A stretch of 64,000 nt of DNA from Shewanella polaris (GTDB taxonomy: Bacteria; Pseudomonadota; Gammaproteobacteria; Enterobacterales; Shewanellaceae), in contig NZ_CP041036.1 of NCBI RefSeq assembly GCF_006385555.1, positions 1,054,001-1,118,000 on the forward strand, read 5' to 3'. Below the pieces are notes generated by a model. It worked only from the letters and a program-made list of their open reading frames with translations, was not told where the DNA came from and searched no databases. The translations under genes and the position numbers were made by a program. Positions 38,186 to 48,085 of this stretch are shown piece by piece (the stretch's first letter is position 1; each line of letters starts with the position of its first letter).

Positions 38186-39913
38186 TTACTTCGCTATGCC
38201 TTTCATTATCGAAATCAGCTTTGTTAACTGCATTTTTTCAACTTTTGTTAAAGCCTGTTTTAGGCTTAATTCCTGATATCGTTGTTCGATATATTGATTA
38301 TTCAACCAAATCAGGGTTTGCTTAAACTCTGGCAATACGTTTTCATCCGCCACTTGATGTTCCCATTGGGCTAGCTTTATTAGAGTGCTTTTTTGGTTAT
38401 GCTCTCTATGCATTTCAAGTAGTTGTGCGCTGTTTAACGTTTGCTCTCGAGTTATATCTAACAAATGATTGAGCAATTCTATGCCGGTCATTTGTAATCG
38501 ATCTAGTGCAGGCTGTTTTGCCAAACCAAAGCCTAAACTTGGGTTTTGGACTAGGAGGGCAATAGCCAGTCTTAATGGCGTGCCGCGACCTTGTAAGCCT
38601 TTTGCATTTAATGGTTTTAGCTGTTTTACAGAAAAACCTAATTTTTTCTTTAAATCTTCGCCACTGTTCATGCCTAACTTATGAGCTAAGTTTTCTAACA
38701 ATAAATTCTGTAGGACGGTATCTTGTACCTTTTCAATTAGCGCAATGGCTTGCTTGGCTAATGCCCCTTTATCAGTGCCGTGGTTAGCACTTAATGTGTC
38801 AAATAAAAACTCAGGTAGTAACATGGCTTCTTGCATTAAGGCTTCAAAAGCCTCTTTACCAATTTTCCTGACCATAGTGTCTGGATCTTCACCTTGCGGT
38901 AAAAACATAAACTTAACATGATCACCTGGTTTTAAAAGTGGTAATGCCGTTTCAAGCGCTCGCCAAGCTGCTTCTCGGCCGGCGCGGTCTCCGTCATAAC
39001 AACAGATAACTTGTTTTGCACTACGCACTAAAAGCTGAAATTGTTCAGCAGTAGTCGATGTACCCAGGGATGCCACTGCATAATCAACCCCAAATTGGGC
39101 TAGTGCGACGACATCCATATACCCTTCAACAATTAACACATGTTGTGGGTCACGGTGTTTTTGCTTTAGCTCATACAAACCATAAAGTTCATTACCTTTA
39201 TGAAATATGGGCGTTTCTGGAGAATTCAAGTACTTTGGGGTGCCGTCACCCAAAACTCTTCCGCCAAATCCAACAACACGACCCCGACGATCGCGTATTG
39301 GGAACATTAATCTGTCACGAAATCGGTCATAGCGTTTACCGCTATCATTGGCAATTAACATGCCTGCTGTTAATAATTTATCTTGGGCGGGCAAATTTTG
39401 CCTGTAACGACCCAGTAAACCATCCCAACCATCGGGTGCAAACCCAATGCCGAACTGCTCAACAACTTCACTTGATAATCCGCGAAAATCAAGGTAATCG
39501 ATGACTTTTTGTTTGTCGTTATGTTGCCTAAGTTGGCTTTGATAGAAGAGGTTGGCTTCTTCCATCAGTTCGTATAGATCTCGACTTAATCCTTGTTCAG
39601 GTCTTTTCCCTGTGCCTTGCTCATGTGGTACGGCAAGACCAAGTTGACCCGCAAGTTCTTCAATGGCATCAACAAATTCTAGGCGGTCATATTCCATGAC
39701 AAAATCAATTGCATTGCCATGGGCACCGCAACCAAAACAGTGATAAAACTGTTTATCTCTGCTGACGGTAAAAGAGGGTGATTTTTCGCTATGAAAAGGA
39801 CAACAAGCCGAGTGGTTTTTACCCGCTTTTTTTAACGGCACTTTTCGATCGATTAGATCGACAATGTCTACTCGAGCTATTAGCTCATTGATAAAATCAC
39901 GAGGTATCGCCAT
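38186..39913 (-). CDS. dnaG: DNA primase
   Basis: A 575-residue primase. The N-terminal zinc-binding domain has CCPFHSEKSPSFTV and YHCFGCGAHGNAIDF, the catalytic core carries the TOPRIM segment VLIVEGYMDVVALAQFGV and CCYDGDRAGREAAWRAL, and the C-terminal helical part (from about 440) binds DnaB. It makes RNA primers for replication. The order rpsU, yqeY, dnaG, rpoD is the macromolecular-synthesis operon with yqeY inserted. Confidence 0.97.
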   Translation of the reverse strand: MAIPRDFINELIARVDIVDLIDRKVPLKKAGKNHSACCPFHSEKSPSFTVSRDKQFYHCFGCGAHGNAIDFVMEYDRLEFVDAIEELAGQLGLAVPHEQGTGKRPEQGLSRDLYELMEEANLFYQSQLRQHNDKQKVIDYLDFRGLSSEVVEQFGIGFAPDGWDGLLGRYRQNLPAQDKLLTAGMLIANDSGKRYDRFRDRLMFPIRDRRGRVVGFGGRVLGDGTPKYLNSPETPIFHKGNELYGLYELKQKHRDPQHVLIVEGYMDVVALAQFGVDYAVASLGTSTTAEQFQLLVRSAKQVICCYDGDRAGREAAWRALETALPLLKPGDHVKFMFLPQGEDPDTMVRKIGKEAFEALMQEAMLLPEFLFDTLSANHGTDKGALAKQAIALIEKVQDTVLQNLLLENLAHKLGMNSGEDLKKKLGFSVKQLKPLNAKGLQGRGTPLRLAIALLVQNPSLGFGLAKQPALDRLQMTGIELLNHLLDITREQTLNSAQLLEMHREHNQKSTLIKLAQWEHQVADENVLPEFKQTLIWLNNQYIEQRYQELSLKQALTKVEKMQLTKLISIMKGIAK

Positions 39914-40002
39914 TGATTGCTGTTGTTCTCGAATTTACTTTATCAACTGATTTAAACAAACAAGCCGTGCAAGTGCACGGCTTATTCAACATTAAAACTT
40001 GA

Positions 40003-40446
40003 TTACTTCAATTTAGCGCGGATCATTGTACCAATGGCACTCATATCAGCACGTCCTTGAACTTTAGATTTTAATGCTCCCATTACTTTACCCATATCCG
40101 CCATGGATGCAGCACCAACGTCAGTAATAGTTGCATCGATAATCGTTGCAATTTCATCTTCTGTTAGCGGTGTCGGCAGAAATTTTTCGATAACTCGAAC
40201 TTCTTCTGCTTCAATAGCTGCCAACTCCGGACGATTCGCTGCTTCATATTGAGCAATCGAATCACGGCGTTGTTTAACCATTTTGGTTAATACAGCTATT
40301 GTCTGTTCATCAGTAAGAGTTTCGCGGGTATCCACTTCAATCTGTTTGATGGCAGAAAGTGCCATACGAATTGTACCTAAGCGCACTTTTTCTTTAGCAC
40401 GCATGGCTTCTTTCATTTGGTCTTTTAGCTGATCGGTTAAGTTCAT
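40003..40446 (-). CDS. yqeY: GatB/YqeY domain protein
   Basis: A 147-residue helical protein carrying the domain also found at the C-terminus of GatB and in some glutaminyl-tRNA synthetases. MKEAMRAKEKVRLGTIRMALSAIKQ and FLPTPLTEDEIATIIDATI are its signatures. It starts 7 bases after rpsU, so it is cotranscribed with it. A role linked to aminoacyl-tRNA handling is often suggested but not proven. Confidence 0.93.
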   Translation of the reverse strand: MNLTDQLKDQMKEAMRAKEKVRLGTIRMALSAIKQIEVDTRETLTDEQTIAVLTKMVKQRRDSIAQYEAANRPELAAIEAEEVRVIEKFLPTPLTEDEIATIIDATITDVGAASMADMGKVMGALKSKVQGRADMSAIGTMIRAKLK

Positions 40447-40453
40447 AATGAGA

Positions 40454-40669
40454 TTAATATAAACGTACGCGACGTGCGTTTTCGCGAGAAAGCTTCTTTG
40501 CTAGACGCTTAACTGCAGCTGCTTTTGCACGCTTACGGGCAGTAGTAGGCTTCTCGTAAAATTCACGAGCACGTACGTCAGCTAGAATACCAGCTTTTTC
40601 ACAAGAGCGCTTGAAACGACGAAGAGCTACGTCGAATGGTTCGTTTTCACGTACTTTAATTATTGGCAT
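40454..40669 (-). CDS. rpsU: 30S ribosomal protein S21
   Basis: A 71-residue basic protein starting [20 protein letters not shown], with the near-universal S21 sequence and lysine/arginine-rich C-terminus ([10 protein letters not shown]). It leads the operon. AAGGGGTGATGGCGT precedes the ATG. It is divergent from tsaD across 270 bases, as in E. coli. Confidence 0.98.
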   Translation of the reverse strand: MPIIKVRENEPFDVALRRFKRSCEKAGILADVRAREFYEKPTTARKRAKAAAVKRLAKKLSRENARRVRLY

Positions 40670-40939
40670 ACGCCATCACCCCTTAGGTGTAGTTATGCTG
40701 GATGATTAAATCGACTAAACATTTTTAGTGATTCAACTCAAACCAAAGGCTATTTAAAATGGTGCGGAATTTTACACCGAGTGGCGACCATTTGTAAACC
40801 CCTGATTGATTTTCTCTTTGACTAAAGCGGAACAGTTTCATTTAATCAAATCTCTGCATCTATAAATGCTGAAATATTGGAGTATTTACGCATAGACGGG
40901 TAGAATTGTCGGCCTTATTTTTAATGAAGACGAGAGATT

Positions 40940-41956
40940 ATGCGGGTTATTGGTATTGAGACATCCTGTGACGAGACTGGGGTTGCAGTATATGACGATA
41001 AATTAGGTTTATTGTCACATGTGTTATACAGCCAAGTTAAATTACACGCCGATTACGGTGGTGTGGTGCCTGAGCTAGCCTCTCGTGATCATGTTCGTAA
41101 AATTGTGCCTTTAATTAGGCAGGCTTTATCAGAAGCTGATTCAAGTTTAGATGATATTGATGGTGTGGCATACACCAAAGGACCTGGCTTAATAGGGGCA
41201 TTACTGGTTGGCGCTTGTGTTGGGCGTTCGTTAGCGTATGCATGGAACAAACCTGCAATCGGTGTGCATCATATGGAAGGCCATTTATTGGCGCCCATGT
41301 TGGAAGATGATGCGCCAGAGTTTCCGTTTTTGGCGTTATTAGTGTCTGGCGGTCATTCAATGTTAGTGCAAGTGGAAGGCGTTGGTCGTTATCAAGTGCT
41401 GGGCGAGTCTGTTGATGATGCCGCTGGTGAGGCGTTTGATAAAACGGCCAAGTTAATGGGGTTAGATTATCCTGGGGGGCCTCGTTTAGCTAAATTGGCT
41501 CAAAAAGGTTTACCAGCAGGCTATAAGTTTCCACGTCCAATGACTGATAGACCGGGATTAGATTTCAGTTTTTCAGGATTAAAGACCTTTACGGCTAACA
41601 CTATTGCTAAAGAACCTGATGATGAACAGACCCGCGCAAATATAGCACGAGCATTTGAAGAAGCTGTTGTCGATACCTTGGCCATTAAATGCAAACGTGC
41701 GTTAAAACAGACCGGCTATACACGTTTGGTGGTTGCTGGTGGTGTCAGTGCTAATACGCGTTTACGTGAATCATTGGCTGAGATGATGACCAACTTAGGT
41801 GGTCAAGTCTATTATCCGCGTGGGGAGTTTTGTACCGACAATGGTGCCATGATTGCGTATGCAGGATTACAGCGATTACGTGCGGGACATATAGAAGGGC
41901 TTGCGGTTAAAGGTCAGCCTAGATGGCCTTTGGACACGTTACCAGCAGTGGATTAA
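40940..41956 (+). CDS. tsaD: tRNA threonylcarbamoyladenosine (t6A) transferase subunit
   Basis: A 338-residue ASKHA-fold protein that transfers threonylcarbamoyl to A37 of ANN-decoding tRNAs, with TsaB, TsaC and Tsa[17 protein letters not shown] opens the nucleotide-binding fold. Metal ligands His111 and His115 are in [27 protein letters not shown] and SGGHSMLV are conserved. GACGAGAGATT precedes the ATG. The adjacent tRNA-Ile2 and other ANN tRNAs are its natural targets. Confidence 0.97.
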   Translation: MRVIGIETSCDETGVAVYDDKLGLLSHVLYSQVKLHADYGGVVPELASRDHVRKIVPLIRQALSEADSSLDDIDGVAYTKGPGLIGALLVGACVGRSLAYAWNKPAIGVHHMEGHLLAPMLEDDAPEFPFLALLVSGGHSMLVQVEGVGRYQVLGESVDDAAGEAFDKTAKLMGLDYPGGPRLAKLAQKGLPAGYKFPRPMTDRPGLDFSFSGLKTFTANTIAKEPDDEQTRANIARAFEEAVVDTLAIKCKRALKQTGYTRLVVAGGVSANTRLRESLAEMMTNLGGQVYYPRGEFCTDNGAMIAYAGLQRLRAGHIEGLAVKGQPRWPLDTLPAVD

Positions 41957-41993
41957 TTTGATTCATTTATGTAGTTGTTAAGCTATTTAAACG

Positions 41994-42034
41994 AATAAAA
42001 AAACCTAAAGCTATTAAGTCTTGGGTTTTTTTAT
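41994..42034. terminator. Bidirectional terminator between tsaD and plsY
   Basis: AAAAAAACC and GGTTTTTTT arms enclose a spacer that contains the last codons of plsY. It would end tsaD transcription on the plus strand, and on the minus strand it coincides with the plsY 3' end. Confidence 0.65.
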
Positions 42035-42631
42035 GGATTTTTTTCGGGTCATCTTAGTTTCTTTACCGATACGCAAGCGACCAATATTGTCTTTGTGACG
42101 AATTAAAATTAGGGTTGATAACATGGCAACTGGGAGAATAAAGCGTTCGTCTAACCACCATGTATAAAAAGGCGCTAAGGTGGCTGTTGCCATTGCGGCC
42201 ACAGATGAATAACGGGTTAATAGTACAAATACAATCCACGTTAAGATTAAACACAGAGCTAAATCACCACCAATGGGTGCCATTGCGCCAAAAGCTGTCG
42301 CAACACCTTTACCCCCTTTGAAACCAAAAAATATTGGGTATATATGACCTAAACAAGCGCTGACAGCAATAAAACCTAACGATGCGGCATCAAGTCCAAT
42401 TTTGTAGCCCAGATATGAAGGTAATGCACCTTTGAGCATATCGAAAAAAAGCACCATGACAGCCGAGCTTACGCCACCAATACGTAGCACATTAGTGGCA
42501 CCAGGATTGCCAGAACCGCTGGTTCTTGGATCAGGTAAACCTCTTATTTTACAAACCAGTATGGCACTTGAGATCGAACCAGCCAAGTAGGCAGTAATGA
42601 TCATCAATAGTGTGACAGTAATGGCGCTCAA
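42014..42631 (-). CDS. plsY: Glycerol-3-phosphate acyltransferase
   Basis: A 205-residue polytopic inner-membrane enzyme that moves acyl groups from acyl-phosphate to glycerol-3-phosphate. The catalytic motifs [12 protein letters not shown] and [14 protein letters not shown] are present, with five hydrophobic stretches. The start is a TTG at 42631, 7 bases after AAGGAAACC; no ATG occurs near it. The C-terminus is unusually lysine-rich ([11 protein letters not shown]) and runs into the terminator hairpin. It is divergent from folB. Confidence 0.94.
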   Translation of the reverse strand: MSAITVTLLMIITAYLAGSISSAILVCKIRGLPDPRTSGSGNPGATNVLRIGGVSSAVMVLFFDMLKGALPSYLGYKIGLDAASLGFIAVSACLGHIYPIFFGFKGGKGVATAFGAMAPIGGDLALCLILTWIVFVLLTRYSSVAAMATATLAPFYTWWLDERFILPVAMLSTLILIRHKDNIGRLRIGKETKMTRKKSIKKPKT

Positions 42632-42884
42632 ATTGGTTTCCTTACTCTTCTTAGGGTATCATCGCGCATTCATTTGCGAGACAAGTAATTTTCAGTATCC
42701 ACTGAAGCCGCCTTCGCGTTAACATTAACTATTTGGTTGATGTTAATTACATAATAATGCCTATCCTACTGCTTTAATTCATTAGGAAAAAGCTTAAATA
42801 TGGATTATTAAGCATATAATCGGAAATAAAGTTTGATTATCATGATATTGGGCTTTCTTAACGTGGATTAAGGTAGAGATTAAT

Positions 42885-43238
42885 ATGGATAAAGTACTCA
42901 TACGTCAGTTAGCGATAGAGACCGTTATCGGTATCTATGAATGGGAAAAAAAGCTTCATCAAACCTTGCTTATTGATTTGGATATGGCATGGGATAATCG
43001 CCTTGCTGCGGCCAACGATAGTTACGAGCAGGCATTATGCTATGAAACAGTATCAAATCGATTAACGTCATTAATTACTGAAAAGCCGATTGAGTTAATT
43101 GAAACTGTCGCTGAAATGATTGCTCATTGCCTACAAGATGAATTTAATGTGCCGTGGGTAAAAGTGGTGGTAATGAAACCTGGTGCCATTCCTCATGCGG
43201 CTTCAGTCGGTGTAGAGATTGAACGCGGTAGTTGTTAA
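42885..43238 (+). CDS. folB: Dihydroneopterin aldolase
   Basis: A 117-residue folate-pathway enzyme that cleaves or epimerises 7,8-dihydroneopterin. VIGIYEWEKKLHQTLLIDLDM and the catalytic-lysine region VVVMKPGAIPHAASVGVEIER are diagnostic. AAGGTAGAGATTAAT precedes the ATG. It is followed at 150 bases by folK, the next enzyme of the pathway. Confidence 0.94.
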   Translation: MDKVLIRQLAIETVIGIYEWEKKLHQTLLIDLDMAWDNRLAAANDSYEQALCYETVSNRLTSLITEKPIELIETVAEMIAHCLQDEFNVPWVKVVVMKPGAIPHAASVGVEIERGSC

Positions 43239-43252
43239 CCTAAACTCGTTTA

Positions 43253-43347
43253 GTTAGTAAAACAAATGGCAAGTTTGATAGATATAATAACTAAAATTTA
43301 TCTTTATTATTATATTTTCATCTCTTACCTCGAGATCAGGTTATTTA
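43253..43347 (+). repeat. folK leader, similar to the leader at 57018-57117
   Basis: GTTAG-AAAACAAATG, then AGTTTGATA, an AT-rich spacer, and CATCTCTTA-CTCGAG followed by GGTTATTTA. The same blocks in the same order and nearly the same spacing occur upstream of the DUF6776 gene. It ends 40 bases before folK. It may be a small dispersed repeat or a shared regulatory leader. Confidence 0.55.
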
Positions 43348-43387
43348 AGCCATATTTTCTTTTTATTGTTTAGCATTAGGTCTGTCA

Positions 43388-43900
43388 ATGGCACGTATTT
43401 ACATTAGCTTAGGCACTAACATTTCACCTGAGCACCACCTTAAGGCTGGTTTGGTTGATTTACAGCAACATTTTGGTCCACTTCAGTTATCTCGCGTTTT
43501 TGAAAGTGAATCAGTAGGATTTAAAGGCACTAACTTTTTAAATATGGTGGCGGCTGCTGATACTGATTTATCAATTGCTCAAGTTGTGGCAACATTTAAG
43601 CAAATTGAACAAGACAACGGCCGTATTAGAGGCGAGAAAAAATTTAGTCCAAGAAGCCTTGATATTGACTTGTTGCTGTATGACGATGTTATTTGTGATA
43701 TTCCCGTTGAATTACCCCGTGGTGAAATATTGTTTAATGCATTTGTATTATGGCCTTTGGCTGAATTAGTGCCTAATTTATGCCATCCGGTGACATTGCA
43801 AAGCTATCAAACTCATTGGCAACATTATGATAAACAAAGCCAGCAATTATGGCCTATTGTATTTGAGTTCCCAGCAGAAATATTACCCGTACCACATTAA
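43388..43900 (+). CDS. folK: 2-amino-4-hydroxy-6-hydroxymethyldihydropteridine pyrophosphokinase
   Basis: A 170-residue HPPK that pyrophosphorylates the pterin before dihydropteroate synthesis. IYISLGTNISPEHHLKAGL at the start and the ATP/Mg motif FSPRSLDIDLLLYDD are characteristic. ELPRGEILFNAFVLWPLAEL matches the C-terminal conserved block, although the usual P-H-P is less clear here. The start lacks a strong ribosome site. Confidence 0.9.
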   Translation: MARIYISLGTNISPEHHLKAGLVDLQQHFGPLQLSRVFESESVGFKGTNFLNMVAAADTDLSIAQVVATFKQIEQDNGRIRGEKKFSPRSLDIDLLLYDDVICDIPVELPRGEILFNAFVLWPLAELVPNLCHPVTLQSYQTHWQHYDKQSQQLWPIVFEFPAEILPVPH

Positions 43901-43963
43901 TCGCTATTAGGTATTAGTTACCAGATCATGGCTATCTGATAAGTTAAACTCACAAGGACAAAT

Positions 43964-44764
43964 ATGGAAACGTTTCAAGTTATTCTGCTGGCATTAATCC
44001 AAGGGTTAACAGAGTTTTTACCGATTTCTAGCTCGGCACATTTAATTTTGCCATCGCAAATATTAGGTTGGGCAGACCAAGGATTATCATTCGATGTTGC
44101 GGTGAATACTGGGTCCTTATTTGCGGTGATTATTTACTTCCGCCATGAGATTATCGGCCTAGCCAAAGCATGGTTTACCAGCATAGTAAGTAAGCAACAA
44201 ACTCAAGGAAGTAAACTCGCTTGGTGGATTATTTTGGCGACAATTCCTGCGGTTATTGTGGGCTTTACGGCGAAAGATTTTATTGAAACCCATTTCAGAA
44301 ATACCTTAGTTATCGCTATCACGACTATTGTCTTTGGTTTACTGCTTTGGTTTGCAGATAGAATGTCAAAGGCACAGTTAACCGAATTTCAAATGGGCTG
44401 GAAAAAGGCTTTGCTTATCGGTTTAGCGCAGGCTATGGCATTAATTCCTGGCACGTCACGTTCTGGTGCTACCATGACAGCAGCATTGATGTTAGGGCTG
44501 ACTCGTGACGCTGCAGCTCGTTTTTCATTTTTAATGTCTGTACCTGTTAGCTTTGGTGCAGCGTTATTAGTGACAAAAGATTTAGTTGAAAGCCCAGCCC
44601 CTATTGATTACCAAGCGCTTGGTTTAGGGATTGTTGTATCTTTTGTTGCTGCGTATTTATGTATCCATTTCTTTTTAAAGTTTATTAGCAAAATTGGCAT
44701 GACACCGTTTGTATTGTATCGCCTTGCGCTTGGTGCGGTATTGCTCGGATTGCTTTATCTCTAA
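43964..44764 (+). CDS. uppP: Undecaprenyl-diphosphatase
   Basis: A 266-residue polytopic membrane enzyme (BacA type) that recycles the undecaprenyl carrier for peptidoglycan. The two catalytic motifs are present: [13 protein letters not shown] near residue 20 and [18 protein letters not shown] near 165. ACAAGGACAAAT is a good ribosome site. It lies 63 bases after folK. Confidence 0.96.
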   Translation: METFQVILLALIQGLTEFLPISSSAHLILPSQILGWADQGLSFDVAVNTGSLFAVIIYFRHEIIGLAKAWFTSIVSKQQTQGSKLAWWIILATIPAVIVGFTAKDFIETHFRNTLVIAITTIVFGLLLWFADRMSKAQLTEFQMGWKKALLIGLAQAMALIPGTSRSGATMTAALMLGLTRDAAARFSFLMSVPVSFGAALLVTKDLVESPAPIDYQALGLGIVVSFVAAYLCIHFFLKFISKIGMTPFVLYRLALGAVLLGLLYL

Positions 44765-44820
44765 GGTAAACACTTAAGCGACTTTTGTTTTCCATCTTTT
44801 AATTAACTATCAGTGTAATT

Positions 44821-45663
44821 ATGACTTTAACTTTATTATGTCCAGTGTGTTCTGCTTCACTAAAGCAACATCAAGCTTCATCGGGATTTTATTGCGACAA
44901 CAAACATCATTTTGATAAAAACCCTAAGGGCTACTGGCCATTGCTGAGTAATACTAAGGCTAAAACTAAGCCACAAGTTGAGTCTCGTCAGCAAATGCGT
45001 GGACGTCATTTTTTATTAGAATCAGGTTTATTTGCACCGTTAATTAAACAACTTCAAACAGTACTGTTGGACTTGTGTGCCTCTCGTGGTGACACCGAAT
45101 TGCAGCATATTGATTACCAATGTGCTGATGGCTATTATTTACGCCAGCTTGTTCCTGCTTTGGCTCAAGCCAATGTATCGTGCCAGCATTGGGGAATTAC
45201 CGATGCTGAAAATGCTATTTTTGCAGCGGCTAAATCTGAAACACCGGCTAACTTATTACTATTGGCATTAAAGACATTACCTTTTGAATCACAATCAATT
45301 GATATCGTGACGGTACTAGACTCACCGCTAAAGGGTAAAGAGTGTATTAGGATTTTAAAAGATGACGGTCGGATTGTATTATTGCAACCTGGTATTCGGC
45401 ATTTATGGCAAATTAAACAGCAAATCTATCCCGATTTAGTTGAGAAACCACTGCAGCTTAATTTACCCAACGATGTTGAAATTGATACACAGCAACAATT
45501 GGCATTTACCCAGTCGGTAACCGGTGAGCAAGCCTTAACCTTGCTGGATATGTCGGTATTTGGTTGGCGTGCAAATGATCAGCTAAAGCATCACGTTAAA
45601 TCGACAGCTATTTCAGATTTAGAGTTTGATTGGCAAATTATAACGCTTAAAAAACGCTTGTAA
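44821..45663 (+). CDS. rlmA: RlmA-like 23S rRNA guanine-N1 methyltransferase
   Basis: A 280-residue protein with an N-terminal zinc finger (Cys7, Cys10, Cys25 and His29 or His30; CPVCSASL) as in RlmA, which methylates G745. RGRHFLLESGLFAPL is the RlmA linker. The SAM-binding motif I, normally a G-rich LDxGCGEGYY, reads IDYQCADGYYLRQL here. Motif IV region is DIVTVLDSPLKGKECIRILKDDGRIVL. The loss of two glycines may alter SAM binding, though the family fold is retained. RlmA is the best name, activity uncertain. Confidence 0.8.
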   Translation: MTLTLLCPVCSASLKQHQASSGFYCDNKHHFDKNPKGYWPLLSNTKAKTKPQVESRQQMRGRHFLLESGLFAPLIKQLQTVLLDLCASRGDTELQHIDYQCADGYYLRQLVPALAQANVSCQHWGITDAENAIFAAAKSETPANLLLLALKTLPFESQSIDIVTVLDSPLKGKECIRILKDDGRIVLLQPGIRHLWQIKQQIYPDLVEKPLQLNLPNDVEIDTQQQLAFTQSVTGEQALTLLDMSVFGWRANDQLKHHVKSTAISDLEFDWQIITLKKRL

Positions 45664-45860
45664 ATATGTGAAAAAAGTAACAAGCGTGAAAGCTGATGAC
45701 AAACTATGACAATGCGGTGAGAACGTTAAAGCCCAAGGGCTAGGACGTCTCGCGGCTAGATGCTATGAGAGCTGATGCTAAGATTTCTGTGAGATTGTTT
45801 AGAAAGATTAAATAATGAAAAAGCTGGTGTTGAGAGGCTGCAGATGTTTAGATTTTTCGC

Positions 45861-46060
45861 TTGATACCGCTTGATACCGCTTGATACCGCTTGATACCGC
45901 TTGATACCGCTTGATACCGCTTGATACCGCTTGATACCGCTTGATACCGCTTGATACCGCTTGATACCGCTTGATACCGCTTGATACCGCTTGATACCGC
46001 TTGATACCGCTTGATACCGCTTGATACCGCTTGATACCGCTTGATACCGCTTGATACCGC
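45861..46060. repeat. Perfect 20 x 10-bp minisatellite
   Basis: Twenty uninterrupted copies of TTGATACCGC, all identical, preceded by CGC and followed by TTTCTG. It lies between the convergent rlmA and lpp genes. No other tandem array of this size is in the window. Every third frame on the plus strand has a TGA, so it is not coding there; the complementary strand has no stop but also no start nearby. Perfect identity implies recent expansion or ongoing homogenisation. Bases 45664-45860 before it show no gene. Confidence 0.95.
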
Positions 46061-46086
46061 TTTCTGTACAGAGCAGAAATAATTAA

Positions 46087-46133
46087 GGCTTGATGTTGAA
46101 GTACTACAAAGTAGTTATATCAACAATCAAGCC
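46087..46133 (-). terminator. lpp terminator hairpin
   Basis: GGCTTGATGTTGA (46087-46099) pairs with TCAACAATCAAGCC (46120-46133) with one bulged base, plus an inner stem of ACTAC/GTAGT. On the minus strand a T-rich stretch follows. Suitable for a very abundant short mRNA. Confidence 0.75.
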
Positions 46134-46178
46134 CTAATAATCAACCTATTAGATAAGCTAATTTTTTAATAGCAATTC

Positions 46179-46445
46179 TTACTTTTTGTAAGAAGTAGCC
46201 ATGTTGTCTAAACGGTCGTTAGCACGTTTAGCTTCGGCTTGTGCGTCCATAGAAGCAGCTTTAGCGCCTTTAACATCAGCAGATAGCTTGCTTTGCTCAG
46301 ACTTTAAAGAACCAACTTGTGCTGATAGTTGATCAACTTTGTTACCTAGGTTTGCTACGCTTTCTTCTAAAGCTGTAGTGTTAGCACAACCACCTAATAA
46401 AGCAGTCATCGCAACACCAGCAATCATCAGTACTTTCTTGTTCAT
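46179..46445 (-). CDS. lpp: Major outer-membrane (Braun-type) lipoprotein
   Basis: An 88-residue lipoprotein. Signal peptide with lipobox LLGGC, Cys20 being lipidated. The mature part is one long heptad coiled coil (VANLGNKVDQLSAQVGSLK and onward) ending YKK, so the last lysine could be linked to peptidoglycan as in E. coli Lpp. Slightly longer than E. coli Lpp (78). AAGGGATTTACCC precedes the ATG. It could also be an OprI-like form. Confidence 0.88.
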   Translation of the reverse strand: MNKKVLMIAGVAMTALLGGCANTTALEESVANLGNKVDQLSAQVGSLKSEQSKLSADVKGAKAASMDAQAEAKRANDRLDNMATSYKK

Positions 46446-46722
46446 GGGTAAATCCCTTAATATAGGTTGTTAAATAGTGCAACGGCGTCTGCCTTTGCAA
46501 CGTGGTAATTATGTCACAGTTTTTTTTATTTGCTATAGGCAAATATAAGATTATTTACTTAAAATAGCGAAATAAATGAAAATTGCAAGTCTATGGGACG
46601 AAAAGCATCATTATTTAGCGATTTTATATAAATCTTAGTGATTTATTGCTAATTCACTGCTAAAAAATGTGTTTTTTCGCTCTTTATCATAAATACGACC
46701 ACATACAGTTGTAACACGATTG

Positions 46723-47955
46723 TTACTTTTTAACCATTTGTAATTTATAGTCATTAATGAGCTCAATACGCTTTAGCTGTAATTGAGTTTTAATCTCTGC
46801 ACCTTGATAGCCCGAGGCTATTATTGATTGCACATCGACCTCACTTGCCTGTTGATAACAATGCTGTAAATATTCTGCTTGTGGATACGGGGCTTGTTCA
46901 AATCCAGTGCGTCCTCTGAGGTCACCGTGGCAACATAATAATAGCTCGTTGAGACGTTGAGGTTTACGCCAAAAATCAGCTTTATCAAAGATTTTTATAA
47001 TGGTTTCGGCTCTGAGTTCAAATGCATTATGGATATTTTGGTGTTGATCGCTGACTAATAATGCTAAATCTCGATATTCATTGGGTACTCGTAAGCGTTT
47101 GCATAAGCCTTTGATCAGCGGCAAGCCTTTTTGACCATGACCGTGATGTTTAGGCCAATCTTGTTTCGGTGTAATGGCTTTGCCTAAATCATGTACCAAT
47201 GCGGCAAAACGCACGGCTTTGTTGTGGCTTAATAGGCTGGTTTGTTCGAGGACCATCAGAGTATGGATCCCAGAGTCTATTTCTGGGTGCCACTTTTCTG
47301 GTTGTGGTACACCAAATAATGCATCAATTTCTGGAAACAACACGACTAATGCTTGGCATTGTTTTAATACTTCGAAAAAAACGTGCGGACTTTGACTGCT
47401 TAATGCCTTGTCACATTCTTGCCATACTCGCTCAGGCGTGAGGTGATCCAATTCGCCACCATTCGCTATGTCGGTCATTAACTGTAAGGTTTCGGGGGCA
47501 ATCGTAAAGCCTAAGTGATGAAAACGTGCCGCAAAACGGGCCACGCGCAATACTCTTAATGGATCTTCGACAAACGCATCTGATACATGGCGAAGTATTT
47601 TCGCGTTTATATCTGCTATTCCGTCGTAAGGGTCATAAAGTTTGCCGTATTCATCTTGTGCGATGGCATTTATCGTCAGATCGCGGCGCAATAAGTCATC
47701 GGCAAGGGTGACATCTTTATTGGCATCACAGCTAAAACCTTGGTAGCCATAACCGGTTTTCCGTTCTGTTCTGGCAAGTGCATATTCTTGCTGAGTTTTC
47801 GGGTGTAGAAAAACCGGAAAGTCTTTACCAACTTGTTGATAACCCAATGCCAGCATTTCTTCAACGCTGCTACCAACAACCACATAATCTTTATCGACGA
47901 CAGTTTGGTTTAGAAGGGTATCGCGTACGGCCCCGCCTACTAAATAAATCTTCAT
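46723..47955 (-). CDS. cca: CCA-adding multifunctional tRNA nucleotidyltransferase / HD phosphohydrolase
   Basis: 410 residues from ATG 47955. The nucleotidyltransferase head has [15 protein letters not shown] and metal-binding DKDYVV, then [12 protein letters not shown] and [15 protein letters not shown]. The C-terminal HD domain has [20 protein letters not shown], typical of the gammaproteobacterial enzyme with phosphodiesterase and phosphatase activity. The 4 residues upstream of the chosen start are not family-like. Divergent from gspA. Confidence 0.95.
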   Translation of the reverse strand: MKIYLVGGAVRDTLLNQTVVDKDYVVVGSSVEEMLALGYQQVGKDFPVFLHPKTQQEYALARTERKTGYGYQGFSCDANKDVTLADDLLRRDLTINAIAQDEYGKLYDPYDGIADINAKILRHVSDAFVEDPLRVLRVARFAARFHHLGFTIAPETLQLMTDIANGGELDHLTPERVWQECDKALSSQSPHVFFEVLKQCQALVVLFPEIDALFGVPQPEKWHPEIDSGIHTLMVLEQTSLLSHNKAVRFAALVHDLGKAITPKQDWPKHHGHGQKGLPLIKGLCKRLRVPNEYRDLALLVSDQHQNIHNAFELRAETIIKIFDKADFWRKPQRLNELLLCCHGDLRGRTGFEQAPYPQAEYLQHCYQQASEVDVQSIIASGYQGAEIKTQLQLKRIELINDYKLQMVKK

Positions 47956-48085
47956 GGCGTACCACAACGTGTAATAATAAGTGGCTTAAATCTTACCAGA
48001 GTTAGATTTTTACGGCTAACTTTTGACAAGCAGTGATACAAGCATTAACGTGAGCCGTCAGTTTCAAATAAGGATTTTTGGTCGT

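Noticed and set aside
45815..45874. Short ORF running into the 10-bp repeat (about 19 codons)
   Set aside because: It has no clear ribosome site and stops inside the array; too little to support a gene.
45664..46178. CRISPR-like array at the 10-bp repeat
   Set aside because: Units are contiguous with no spacers, and no cas gene is nearby.
46446..46722. Possible gene between lpp and cca
   Set aside because: Only AT-rich sequence without start/stop pairs or ribosome site; probably the lpp promoter region.
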